This document shows positions 22,611-35,080 of a stretch of 64,000 bases of DNA, one piece after another. The stretch covers positions 21,983,046 through 22,047,045 of the forward strand of contig NC_050469.1 of assembly GCF_013373865.1 (NCBI RefSeq). The letters run 5' to 3'. The DNA comes from Monomorium pharaonis. Its lineage: Eukaryota > Arthropoda > Insecta > Hymenoptera > Formicidae. A model generated the notes under the pieces. That model searched no databases. It had not been told where the DNA came from and saw only the letters and a program-made list of their open reading frames with translations. Position numbers and translations under genes: made by a program. The stretch's first letter is position 1. Every line of letters starts with the position of its first letter.

Positions 22611-22830
22611 CACATGTAAATAAGGACAGAGCTTCTGTAGCTTGGTGCTGTCCTGCGTAAATAACATTTTTCCGATAGCGCTGAAATAACCCACCGCGCC
22701 AGTCCGGTACGAATCCTTGGCACATCGTCGGGCTCCTTTGTTACCTCTTTTCCCGCTTGCACAATTTTGAATCCTCTGCCGTATTTTACCACCAAATATT
22801 GTATCGCGAATAAATATCTATTTTATTATT
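22611..22830 (-). CDS. Candidate coding exon ending at a consensus donor
   Basis: The minus strand is open in one frame from about 22825 down to an ACATGTG|GTAAGTCTCC donor at 22611/22610. The last part reads GAVGYFSAIGKMLFTQD and then STKLQKLCPYLHV, with balanced composition and good codon use. A second minus frame is also open over the same DNA, so frame choice is not certain. There is no strong acceptor: candidates are the TTACGCAG or TTTCAG within the stretch. It could be a leader exon. Confidence 0.25.
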
Positions 22831-22887
22831 TTCTTAAGAAAAATGCAATTAAAATTTTTACATTGCCGAAATTTTATATATTGACAT

Positions 22888-22888
<1 letters not shown>

Positions 22889-22929
<41 letters not shown>
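22889..22929. repeat. (AT)n microsatellite
   Basis: About 40 bp of uninterrupted AT dinucleotide repeat in AT-rich DNA. Confidence 0.95.
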
Positions 22930-22931
<2 letters not shown>

Positions 22932-23430
22932 CCTATAAAAATTATACGCACAACATGGAATATCAATAAGCATATTTGTTGTTTGTGGTTTTATATTTTT
23001 GGTCGTAACACAACTTTGTTGTAGCTTTCAAATGTAGCTCTATTATCATTACTTAATATGACTGAGAATTACTCGGACTGAAGAATTACGTATGAAGAAA
23101 TCTAAATAATAAACTTTATCTTACTTATAGTATATAACGTAATGTAATATTGTCGATGTTGTAACTGGTATTACAATTTTCTACTAAAATTTAGCATATT
23201 TTAAATAAAATTATCAGCGCAAGTGAGCTCTCTTGGAACAAAATTACATTTCGAGAGCTCAAAGAGCAAAGGGATTTTAATACACAGTACATTTCGACAT
23301 TCTCCGTGCGTCTCTTGATTCTCCGTGTTTCTCGTTTACCCATCCATTTTTCTATTCTCTCTTTTTCTGTCTTTCTCTCTCTCGTTCGAAGTAAAGGCGA
23401 AAGATGGGTATTTTTGTTTCCCTTCGTTTT

Positions 23431-23477
23431 TTCTCTCCCTCTCTCTCTCTTTCTCTCTCTTTCTCTCTCCCTTTTTT
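23431..23477. repeat. CT-rich tract
   Basis: An interrupted (CT)n/(TTTCTC)n pyrimidine tract. It is responsible for long Ser/Leu- or Arg/Glu-rich shadow frames on the two strands. Confidence 0.9.
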
Positions 23478-25593
23478 CTCGCTGGGCCAGCATATTCGGC
23501 GCGGTTCTACGTTTCAAAATGTATGCAAAAGACCGGGGCACCCCGCGCATCCTAACACGGTACATCCCGCAGAGAAAAGTTACCCCTTCGTTCCGACGAT
23601 CTCTCGAGTATTTCTTCTGAGATTGACGTCACCGGCTGTCACAAGGGCTCAGCAAAAGTGTCCTCGAAAAATCGGTATCGATGAAACACTTTCGCCGGCG
23701 GAGTCGCCCCGATTTCCATACGCTAATGTAAACTCGCGAAACGGCACTGCGTTCTCGCCGGACTGTACCGGAGTCCGGTCGGCGTAGTTACCATCGATTC
23801 GTGGTCGCAACTGTTCCGTCGTTTAAAAAAGGAACGCCTCGAGTCCTAGGGTGGAAAGACATCTTTTCCCGACATATATTTCTGTTTGTCCAAGGGGCCA
23901 GGCACCAACCGCTGAACAATATAGGGTCATTTTACGTGTTTCCTTACACGGAAGCAGGTTGCCGTTCTTCCCTTCGCGCGTCATCCTTTTTCCCCGCAAC
24001 ATGCCACTTTCTCTGTATACACCCCAATTTAACATTTGCCTCGAGATATTCTTACGTGTATTTAGTCTTTTAACGTTTATTATAGGTTTGAGATAACTTT
24101 ATCAAAGCTGTAATGTTATCTATTAATGTATAACATTGGTTTACACATTTTCTAGAGTAAAATTCAAGTAATTGTCAGATATTAAATATTATAGCTTTAA
24201 AGTTGTCGACATTAGATTAAATCATTCAGAAATATATACTTTAACATGTATTGCCTCATGACGTGGCGTTAATTTATTGTAAATTTTGAATGATCCTTAT
24301 CAAGGCAATGTGTCAGCTGTTCAGGACTCGATGGAATAATATTCCTACAAAATTTATAAGCGATTGAAGTCTTGAGGGCAACTGTACCTAGCGTTGAACA
24401 GCCACTTTGCTTCGCGAAAACGAGAAGGGTCTCTGTGCCGCATATTGATTCGCGATAATTTCATTATTTTTTTCAGGTTCTCGGTAACCGATTAATGTCT
24501 CTTGAGAACAATTGTCCGCCAATTGAAAGACAAGCAGGCCGCGAAATCTATACATCCGTCGACTCGTAATAATAATCTTCACCCAAGTTCGTTTCGGCGA
24601 CCGCAACTTCAACCGGCAGAATTTTTCTCGTGTCTCTGACTTTTTCTTTGCGATGAGGGAATATACATATAAATATAGGGAGACGTACACCCGCGAGATC
24701 TCGCGCGGCAGAAACGGATAAAGCGGCTGGCTGGCAGGAAGTAAAAGGGCGGTGAAGGGAATAAGAGCGAGCTAAGGGAGAGAGAAGAGAATTTTATTGG
24801 CTCTGACTTGGCGCCCCCTAACGTCTGCTCGTTTGCCTCGCAGATTTTCATATGTTTTCATTCACTTGGAAAATTAGGACGTTATACAGAAATCGGACTC
24901 GCGAGTCTCTCTTCAGGAAAGTCTCCGTATATTCCCGCGTACGCACGGTACTTCCTACGCAAGTTATTGGCTCTAGTATAGTTCTTTTGCGAAATACTTT
25001 GTGAAAACTGGTTATTTAACCCGTTACTTAGTATATGATTTTTTAAAACATATTTTGTAGAATAATTCACATGAGGGAGAAGCAAGATTTGTAATTATAT
25101 ACGAAAGTACAAAGGTACGACGCTGCGACAAGAATTCATTTATTATACCCTTTAAGTAACATGTTTTCCTTTGAAGAAAAGGAATCTACATTTCACGGCG
25201 GTTGAGGAGGGGATTTAATTAACGTGATTTCATGCAAGCCACGTCTTGCGGTCCATGCAGAGCTAAAGAATTCATAAAGGGGGAAACCGACAGCTCCGCA
25301 CACGGATCTTTTGTTGCGGCGCTAGCAGAACCATTATGTGGAAACGAATGCTTCTCGCCAGCCGGCGTCATCCTGAACTAAGAAATTCAGCATCGACTCG
25401 AGGGTGGTATTCGTGTCGAGAGACGCGCGGGCACATCTATCGCAGGAAGGCGGCGCATAAAAAACATATTTCGAGGTCCTGCCGGGGCTGCGGCAGGGTG
25501 GACCTTCGTAGTAATATATCAAGCCAGATCGATACTATTCCACAGACTTCGGTTGTTCGGAAACCTTCCAGGGCGCCCGTCCACCTCCTCCTA

Positions 25594-25594
<1 letters not shown>

Positions 25595-25625
<31 letters not shown>

Positions 25626-25627
25626 TT
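25595..25627. repeat. (CT)n microsatellite
   Basis: About 33 bp of CT repeat. Confidence 0.95.
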
Positions 25628-25958
25628 GGCAACTACGCTCTCAAATATCCCCGAAGTTGGAACACCAGCAAGACGTGGATAAGCCAGTCGTAGATGTTGG
25701 AAATTCGACGAATCCTCGCGCCACACTTGCCACGATTTGATCAATGATACACATCACAGAGCCGTTACGCAGTAGCATAAAAGATGATAGCAATGTATGT
25801 CGAAAGATAAATTTAGACGAAGATGTAGTTATCTAACAAATAAGCTGCCACAGAGATGTCGGCAAAAACGCAAAACAGATGAAATATCGAATAAATCTTT
25901 GGGGCTTTCAATGCTAAAACAATCGTCAATCTTCTCAATTTAACATTAATTTATCTGT

Positions 25959-25970
25959 AGAGAGAGAGAG

Positions 25971-26044
<74 letters not shown>

Positions 26045-26051
26045 GGGGGGG
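25959..26051. repeat. (GA)n microsatellite followed by a G run
   Basis: About 85 bp of AG repeat with a few interruptions, ending in a run of eight G. It is among the longest GA tracts in the window and could bind GAGA-type factors if functional. Confidence 0.95.
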
Positions 26052-26286
26052 AAGAAGTCGTTTTGGGGAAATCAATAATTTTGACACCCTGATCGCGGAA
26101 ATATCGCGGAATCTAAACGGTGCTCAATTTTCGTGGAAGAAAACGTGTCCTCGGTGAGGTGGAGAGGACGAGAAGGCGAATGACGTGCTTGAAAGGCAGT
26201 AACGAGGGAAAGTGCCGCCGAATCTGTATCGATCGGCGTGAAGTGCTGAGAGGGCAACGAAATCAGATTACACAAAGGCCTCTTAC

Positions 26287-26451
26287 CTGATGCGCCGCGT
26301 GCGAAGTCTGGCCCAAAACTGGCACCCCGTCCGCCGGGGAGGAAAGGGGTAAGCCTTTTCCGCGGTTACAAGTTAGGGCTAGCCGTGTGTACGTGTGCGT
26401 CCGTGTGTGCGCGCGCGCGCGCGACAAGCACACAACACCAGGTATATGCAA
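26287..26451 (-). CDS. Candidate exon ending at a consensus donor
   Basis: The minus strand carries GCGGCGCATCAG|GTAAGAGGCC, with the exon end at 26287. The frame before it is open and reads GLPLSSPADGVPVLGQ then TSHAAHQ at the end. Further upstream it runs into the GT/GC repeat at 26385-26423, so any real exon would begin after that repeat or be untranslated. Support is weak. Confidence 0.18.
26385..26423. repeat. (GT)n/(GC)n alternating purine-pyrimidine tract
   Basis: An alternating GTGTGTACGTGTGCG segment followed by (GC)n. Such tracts can adopt Z-DNA. Confidence 0.85.
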
Positions 26452-28232
26452 CCTTCATTCCCCTCTCCTCGTTCCTCCTCGCTCTTCTCGGTTGGCGCCC
26501 GTTGGTGTTACAATAGTTGTAGCCTCGCATACCAGCGACAACGTTGTAATGCAGCCGTGAGTTTAGGATAAATCTTGATATCGCTTTCCGATCGATCACG
26601 TTGCGCGCGAGACAACCGGGCAAACGGTTACTTCGCCGAAATGTAATTTCTACATTCAGATTTGTGAACGTAGCGGCTCGCGTATTATTTAACAGCGAGC
26701 GCAATTTTTCGAGTGGAAATGACATACTCGGGCTAGTTTAAATTGCTTTAATTTATCAACGATATCGATGATAAAATTTTAGATTCGTGATTCCCTATAC
26801 TTCACTTTTAGTATTCTCTTGTAACTTATTCTCAGTTTATCTCCAACATATTTTCTCGCGATGCAGTTTTTCTCATTTACAATTCGTCCCCTCTCTCGAC
26901 AATGTCGTAGCAACGACGGTTTATACTTTTGTGCTTTTCGTAACGTCGGAAATCCGTGCGCACCTCGGAACGCGAAATTTCGCGTTGCGATCGCGGTGTA
27001 CGATTCCCCCGTTTCCGGCGATGTGGCAGTTCGACGTGATCGGGATGAAAAAAGTCTCGGGGGTGAGCAGAGGGGAGGGAGAGAGAGGGGACTTAGCTGG
27101 ATAGGAAACCTGCAGCGAAATCCGGGATTCCGGTAGGAGAAGATTCGGTCGAGGAGAGACGATAGCCATGCGCGATAGTGCGAGAATTCGCGCGGCCCAT
27201 TGGGCATAGGTCAGGCAGAAGCCAATCCTACGAAACTCTCAGATATATGATAAAAATTGACTGGAGGCGTCCCCCTTCCTGCCCATGCCCGTGCCCACGT
27301 CGCCGTGGAAGAGCCCAGAATTTTCGTTCGTCCCTTAAATCCCTCGGATAACACCGCTGCGAGGAAGCTCGTCCCTCGTCCATCCCCTTCGTCGTCCCGA
27401 CGATAACACGTGCGCGGTGGACTTAGAGCGAGGCGAGGCAACGCGGTGGAGGACAACGGGGGAGAGAGAGGGTGAGAGCTGGCAAGTCATCGGCGACCGA
27501 TCAAAGAATGATCCGCCGGCTAGAAAGCGCGAAATAGGGTCGGCCCGACGATCTTCTCGCGGATCGAGACTTCGCACGCGCGAGCTTCGTTTCTGGTTGC
27601 CGCACGGGGCTGTGAGTCATGATCACGACTTTAATCGTTCCTAAACAATGACGTCTATTGTTCTCAGCCGGGTCTTTAAATGCTCAGATTTAATTGACGT
27701 TGATGTTCCTCGTACACGATAGTTGTTAGACTTTTTGGTGAAATAGAAATTAAATATTTAATTGTTTGATAACCATTTAGTAACTGATTCGTTACTATTA
27801 TGTTTGGTTATTATTAATATATTTATTACATATTTGGTTGTATTACTCAAACATTTAATTGAAATTATTTCACCAAAGCTTGATTATTCAACCTTTTTTT
27901 TCAGTGTATTGAAATAAATTTTAGTGGAAATTCTTTAATATATTGATGTAGTTTTCTGACCAACGTCCAAGTCTTTTTGCATTTCTCGTTGCCGCCTGTT
28001 GAAGACTTTAGACGATGAGATTTGAGATGAGGCAGTCTGCGTATCATCTTATATTACTAACCGAAGTATTCCGCGCGCGATTTTGCGAAATAATTATCAT
28101 ACAGTCTTGTGATCCGCGGGACAACACGAGCGAATATCCATCGCGAAGGGAATTTAATATCGGAGGAATCCATTTTCAACGATGTTCCGGTATTATGATT
28201 CATCGCGAACGAATATGTCCGTACGTTCTATT

Positions 28233-28282
28233 CCGTCGTCGTTGTCATCATCGTTGTCGTCGTCGTCGTTGTCGTTGCGTCG
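28233..28282. repeat. (GTC/GTT)n trinucleotide repeat
   Basis: An imperfect repeat of CGT, TGT and CAT triplets. It produces Ser/Arg or Asp-rich shadow frames. Confidence 0.9.
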
Positions 28283-30777
28283 AGCGTTCTCGACGCGGAA
28301 AAAAATTCGAGGCATCCTCTCTTTCTCTGGTTCTCTTATCCTAACAACTATGGCGGAGACGATGCGGGAACTTACCTGGACGCGGAAATTTCCTTTGCAA
28401 CGTACGAGAAATATTTTCCAAAGACCCGCAAAGCCTCTCCAAATCCATGCCGTGTATGATATCACTACGAGCGGTGAAAGTTTTGTCACCTGCCCCCCCG
28501 CCTACCTTTGGCTTGCAAATATAAAGGAGCAGTATAATTTGTGATTTCGCAAGTATCGATATAATGTAAAATACATTTTGTTACGGAGGATAACTGCTAT
28601 TTAAAGACTTTTCGTTTTATTTCAATAGAATTAGAATTTTTATTTGCAAAACGGAAGACGGTTGTCGCGAGAAAAGGTATTCAATTTTTTAATCGTATTT
28701 GTGAAAATGATTATATTTAGAAATCAGGTATTCTTGAAGAATATATTATAACCGAGCGTCGCGTACTGATAAGAAATGTACGCAGGCAATGTACAATGTA
28801 TGTTATGTCTTTCGTTTCTTTTGTTGCCCGGAGAATACCGGAAAATGGGGCAATACATGTCCGGGTCGGACCCGGCCATTTTTGTATTTGTTTGAAATTT
28901 TAATGTGGTCGCGGCCGGGACTTGCCTCTACGGCCGAGGGCGGTCGAGGGTGGTCGTGGACCAGGAGGGTGGAGGAAACACCACCGGGTGTAAACCGGCG
29001 GCCATTACCTTCGATTTCGAAATAAATTGCGCGCCATAAACAGGGCGGTCCATAAGAATACATACGACCGGCTTACCACGAAGGTACCCAATGTTCTGAA
29101 AAATGTAGCCGCCACCGTTGCCGATATCGATCCCTTCGTCGCCCTCGCGTTCTGCCTCCTTTTCTCCTCGCTCGCCCTTTTTTTCCCCCCCGTTCTCCCT
29201 CGTGGACGAAAAGGAAGTTGGTCGCTCGGGTTGGCTTAATTTTGCGTCGAATTCAGTCCCTTCCAGAAAGCATCTTGGCGACCTTTGACTTCGGAGTTCT
29301 TTTTTTTTTCTGCGCTCCGCTTTTGGCATCCGCCCGAGGAACCGAAAGTGGCACGTCAAAGGGCGAGCCTGAATTTTTCAACTGGTCGAGAACAGGTGCA
29401 GACACCGATGTATATTAGGTTTGTTTGCCCGAAAATTTGATAACGCGCATTGCTGACAATTTTCTTGATGTAATTGACGCAATTCATACAAATCAGGTGA
29501 CGCTTACATTTATTTTAGGATCAACGTAAAATGTAAAATTAATAATTGTTCTTTTTTAATTTTCTTTTGCTAATTATTAAAAATTACTACATATTGTTTT
29601 GGACATTATTCTAACAAACTTTTTTGTACTTTTTATCAGTTTTGGGAATCATTATTTTGCCGTTTATTTCACTATTTCAATTACATACTCCGTTTAAGTT
29701 TACAAGATATCTAATAAACAAGAATTTTAGAGAGACTGAGAAAGAGAAAGTGGAATCGATATGTTTCTAAATTTCTTGCGGTCGTTTAACATCTTAAACT
29801 TTGGTATACTTCCAAAGAACGGAAATTGTGACGTTACAGAGAGGAAATAAAAATTGTGCGAGGAGCCGTCGTGTTTTATACTGGCCGAAAGTCGGAAGCG
29901 GGAGGGGCCCGTAAAGACTGTAGCTTTTTCCATTTCCTTAACTTGTCCCCCTCGTTTCATATTAGGTTGGTTGATTGTGCGACACCACATTGTGCGGGGA
30001 GGCGGGAAAGTCAGCCGCTTTTGAAAATGGCCGCTGCCGCGAGCTGATAAGGAGGACGCATCGCGTTGTCCGAGGGGGTCCTCGACAAATGGCCCGTCAC
30101 GATTGTCGTAAATCAAGACTCAGGATCAAGAAGGACCAAGGCCGTCGCGCTACGGTTTCGACTTCTCGTTTTGCCGCGAAACGAATAATCCGCTTAACTG
30201 TCGCACATTTCTCGGGGAAACCGAGTGGTTAAGTTGTACTTTGCGTAGACTTTTTAATACGTTAAATTGAAAAGTTTTTAAAATTATAATTACAGTTTGA
30301 GATTAATAAATAAAATTCTATCCATGTCTTGGAAATAAGAAATTTTTTGTATTTTTAAAAATATTTTTCGATTAATCTGCTAACTATAACGTTATTTGTA
30401 AAAAATGACGTCTTTAATGTTGGTTATAAGTGATTGAATATATAGAAATTTAACAACATTAAATTTTAGGAGCTTTATACAAGAAGAGTATATATAATAT
30501 CTAATATATAACATTTTTCAATTTTTTATTATACAGTTTATTTGCAATCATCATCGATTTCAAAAGCAATCAGAACGCTTCAGAAAAATCCAAATACCGC
30601 GTCAGGAATTCTGCAAAAGTGTCAGTACAATTGAAAACGTGGCTGCTACAGCCCACTGAAGCGTATAGCAGCAGAAAGTGTAATATCTGGTGGCGAATTC
30701 CGTTACGCAGTACGTTGCGTTGCAATACTATCTTGCTGACGACTAGTGAGATATTTCATACTATTACATTATGGTTA

Positions 30778-30793
30778 CATATATACATATACA

Positions 30794-30839
<46 letters not shown>

Positions 30840-30843
30840 TAAT
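30778..30843. repeat. (AT)n/(ACAT)n microsatellite
   Basis: TACATATA repeats followed by about 40 bp of AT. Confidence 0.95.
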
Positions 30844-32289
30844 ATTTTATTATATTTGTTCAAATTGTCTATATGAAATATTTTTTCTCATTTAAATATT
30901 ATCTTTATCACATATTAAGTGACACAATCGCTAAATTTCATCAATTTTATTTTGTAATTAGATTGTCATGATTACTTCATATAATATTTAGTTATTGTAT
31001 CTGCTGAGCAGCCTAAGTTTGTCTATTTATTAATTTCTATATTAAATGAGTATTAAAATTATTGAATTTAACACACTGACTCAATTTTCTTGTCAAGCTT
31101 AAAGTCTCGAAACTGCGCTATTTATCATCTTACGATTGTAAGTATGAAGTCACGGTTTCGTATATCTTTCAGAATTAATTTGAGCATGCAAATTTCTTTT
31201 AATTTATATAATTGTTAATGTCGCACATATATAAAACATTGAAAATACAAGTAGACCAAGTTACATAATTTAAGCTTCCGATAAATGCGAGTTAAAGTTT
31301 TTGCGTTAGTCCAAATTTTTTCAAAACTGGACTTGATGATTTACCTTCAGCGTTTCATGTACTTGCAAGCTCAAATTCCGCATAAATGTACGACAGAAAG
31401 AAAAAGCCCGCTCGTTAGCCGTCGCGTTGCATTCGCAAGCGAGTCGTCGAGTACTTCGGTCTCGGTTACATAACGATAATGCCAACCCTTTGAGGCTGCC
31501 GTTGTCGAGTACAGGGCGGACGGATCTTCGGGGGTCGTCGGGGGTCGCGCTACTATTTCATCGGCACCCGCTAGAGTTACCAGTTCCAGGTATACGGCCG
31601 AGAGGGCCGTGCCTGGGATGTATGGTAGGAAGGTAGCGGAACGGAAGCCGTTATACGCGAAAAATCAGTGGGAGAGAAATTTTAAACATTTGAATTAAAC
31701 CCTTTCGGGCTCGAGGTCTGAGCGAGGCCGACTACCGCGTACCTGGGCCCCGGGCTGCTGCCATTATTTTATTCGGTCGTCCTTCTTTGCATCTGGCGTA
31801 TCCGTCGATATAATGTTTCCCTCGTGCGAGATATAAAACTCATCGTGTCGTTCTCTCTTCATCTACCTCTCTCGTTCTATCACACTCCATGTAAAATTAT
31901 GTTAATGGATTATCCTTAAGGGGTGGCACACGGTTTTCCAGGTAGATCGCGCGCCAGAGGGACACCCTATGCCGGGATCCTTTTTTTTTCCTTTCTCTTT
32001 CTTTCTCTTTTTCTCCCTCTATGCAGCTTTTCAATCCTTTGCCTCGCAGAAGTAGGTCGAATTGCCGCGAACGGTTCGCACGCAATGCTCTCCGTAGGGA
32101 TGCGCGCAACGAAAGAACGACAGATGGGGTTAAAAAAACCGGTGAAGAGGATTAGGGATGCGCCGAACTACATTATCGATTTTGCGTCGAACACGCGAGC
32201 GATCGCCGATAGGTTCTGCATTTTCATTTCGGTTAAAGCCGTCGACTCCGCACTACCCTTGTTCTCTTCTCTAGGCCATTTTCTGTCTC

Positions 32290-32290
<1 letters not shown>

Positions 32291-32364
<74 letters not shown>
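32291..32364. repeat. (TC)n microsatellite
   Basis: A pure TC repeat of about 74 bp. Confidence 0.97.
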
Positions 32365-32367
<3 letters not shown>

Positions 32368-34483
32368 TCTTCGTTCACTTTGGAGAAACTGCAGCCTGAT
32401 CGATAAACTGAAGGCTTTGAACAAGAATCATCGAACGCCATTCTAATCGGAACTTTTGTTTATATTCCGTTTTCGATTGATTACTGTTTGATTAATGAAT
32501 CTGTGTCTTTGATGTAGCTTCCAGAGATACAGAATAACGATACCCGTAGTTTTCAAATTTAAGTACATATTTTGTATTAGTTGTGTTGTCAACGTAATTT
32601 TTGTATTAATCAAAGTAAATAACTAAAAATTGTATATTTTGAAACAATTTAATAAAGAAGACAAAGAACAGGTTAGAAAAAAAACTAATAGAGTAATAAT
32701 TGTGGAATAAATTTTCATTACTGGAATCAGAAATAAGTATTATAAAACTCTAAAAACACAAAGATATAAAATGATTGACGGTGAGAGTTTTCTAATCTGC
32801 TCGATTTTTATCGTTTTAAGTGCTTGATGAATTTGATAAAGGGTCGTCTCTCGAGATAGCCACAAAATGCCGCATGTAGCGTGACACCACTTGAAACAAT
32901 TTCTCTGTTCCTCTCGAAATATGTCAACCCAAAAGAAACCCACTGATTTTTCGCTCGCAATGAAGATTGTGATCTGTTACAAGAACACTTCTTCGCGGAC
33001 TCGATTACACATCGTAGATTCAGGATAATTCTTGAACGCGTCCGACCGGACTCGAGGGTTCTACAGATGCCCGAGATAAGATATTCAAAGCGTTTCGGGT
33101 ATTTAAGGGTGCGTGTTATCCTTCGCTGCGTGCATGTGCGAACGGCATGAATACGTGCGCGATAGGCATGAAATCTCACACGGAGGTTTATCAAAGCGTT
33201 GCAGAAAAACGTTCCAGGATTTATTGTCGTTTGTTTAGTTATATTTTTTTCTGAATGCACACAACGCATCTATATATGTATACATACATATATGTGATAA
33301 AAATGTGATAAAAATGATAAAAAATGTACATATACATATACGTATATAACATTTTAAAATGAGAACAATTTTTTTTTTTTTAATAATAGACTGATAAATA
33401 ATTCTCTAAAATAACGATTTAAAAAATGTAGACATATAATTCAAATTAATTACCGTGCTAATTACGCATCAAGGAAATTTGTCTTATAATGATCCTTTTT
33501 ATCCGGTAGGATTTTACACGCGCTAGATTAGCACTTGACAAACGCACAACCTGTATCCGCATGCGTTTGAAGGATCGCTCGATTAAAATCGGATTGAACC
33601 TGACGTGTCGGGAAAAAAAATTCTACGTGTCCGGGGTGGATCCCGAATCAGATATCTCTACTTTAGCGGTATTATTTGCGCTCTTTGTCGTCAATTTCTC
33701 GCTTCCCGCCCTGTTTTGGGTGTCGGTTTTCACATTTTTTCGCCCAAAACCACCCTTGAGCTATTGTACGTTCGACACTCTCGCGCTCACTTTTTTTTTT
33801 TCAAAAGCACGTAATCCGGCACGAGGGGACGATTCGAGCATTTCGACTTTAGCGATGTTGTAGGGCAGGTTGGCTACTGCAGGTACACGAGCGCTTGCAC
33901 AAATAAAATATAAATCTCTTGTAATGCGGTGCACTTGAACATCGAGTGTTTTTACTGAAATTTTCCATGAATTGGGAAAATATAACTGAAATATAAATTG
34001 ATTTAATTTATTCATTTAGGTTATGTCTGTGTTCACATTTTTTATATAAAATATAAAAATATTAAAAATAATTTTATAAGTTTTAAATAAATAAATTTAA
34101 TTACTTTTTTTTGATGTGACGAGATCGTTATGTTTTACATAATTATAGGTATAACTTGTATCTTGCGAATCTTAATGTTTATTGGTAGATTATGAGTATG
34201 CTTATCTTTCGTTCCATCTATTTATCTATTATTCTCATGAAGCCGCGTAATGGCGGGAATGAATGATCCCGTTCAGAGAGCGAAGGATGAAAAATTAAAG
34301 AAAGGGGAAGCTATTTCCCAAATTCTATCTGCGCTGATCCTAGTGATCGTTCATTTTTCAACGCTACAGATTGTCTCAAAAAAAAGACAAGAAAAAAAAA
34401 GAAAAGTACCAGGTGACGAAACGACGTGACTCAATTTTGCTTTTCACTCAGGAAATTGGAAAAAGCGTCATCTGGTGTTCTTA

Positions 34484-34493
34484 AGAGAGAGAA

Positions 34494-34526
<33 letters not shown>
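34484..34526. repeat. (GA)n microsatellite
   Basis: A GA repeat with two interruptions near its start. Confidence 0.95.
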
Positions 34527-34529
<3 letters not shown>

Positions 34530-34953
34530 TGCTCACAACCCTTTACTCTGCCCATCGGAGTAAATGGCGTCAATGGTACGTCTATAAACCCTCGCAGCGG
34601 GGTGAAAATAAATTAAATTAATTTTTTTTAATGCGGACTCGATTGTTGCCTGCTTTTATATAAATCTAAACTCGTTTAATTTTTATATCCTTACACGTGC
34701 TTAGGATCTGTAAATAATATATGTAATTACATGAATATGGGAAAAGAAGGATACAAACTCCTTATATGTAATAATATTATAATGCATAAAAAATAATATA
34801 TGAATGCACATCTTGAGATTTTCTAAACGTAATATAAAAAAATAAGAACGATATTACATTATGAAATGAGAATACGCGCAAGTTTTAGATTCAAATAGAT
34901 TCTTGCGCATGCGATTCCCTTGTTATACACGCAATAGCGAGCATACCTTCGAC

Positions 34954-35060
34954 ATATTTGCATTTCCAGGTAGTCGCACATATGCACGTAATAATCCTAA
35001 CCCACGTGCGTCTCTCGCTACATTTGCATCCCAGGTAGCCTCACATATACACACGTGTGC
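34954..35060. repeat. Two-copy diverged tandem repeat, period 66 bp
   Basis: ATTTGCATTTCCAGGTAGTC is at about 34956, and a matching ATTTGCATCCCAGGTAGCC is at about 35022. Each is followed by a CACATAT(A/G)CAC segment. Confidence 0.7.
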
Positions 35061-35061
35061 G

Positions 35062-35080
35062 CACGGATCCAGGATCCGTG
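35062..35080. repeat. Perfect 19-bp palindrome
   Basis: CACGGATCC A GGATCCGTG, with arms of nine bases around a single central base, directly after the tandem repeat. Confidence 0.9.

Larger units (their letters stand above)
22930..26286. other. Intergenic or intronic DNA, microsatellite-rich
   Basis: This stretch contains pyrimidine-rich tracts (23431-23477, 25595-25627) and a large GA tract (25959-26051). CpG-rich segments lie at 23.5-24.0, 24.4-25.0 and 25.2-25.7 kb. The frames here are mostly repeat- or CpG-derived and are not called. Confidence 0.4.
26452..31420. other. CpG-rich blocks alternating with AT-rich DNA, no supportable gene
   Basis: CpG-rich segments at 26.5-27.65 and 28.8-30.2 kb separate AT-rich DNA at 27.65-28.0, 28.55-28.8, 29.4-29.7 and 30.2-31.4 kb. 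All frames are short and overlap on both strands. The 28.23 kb trinucleotide tract and the 30.8 kb AT tract lie here. Confidence 0.35.

Noticed and set aside
30619..30876. Plus ORF with a YIYIYIYI tail
   Set aside because: The tail is the (AT)n microsatellite in translation.
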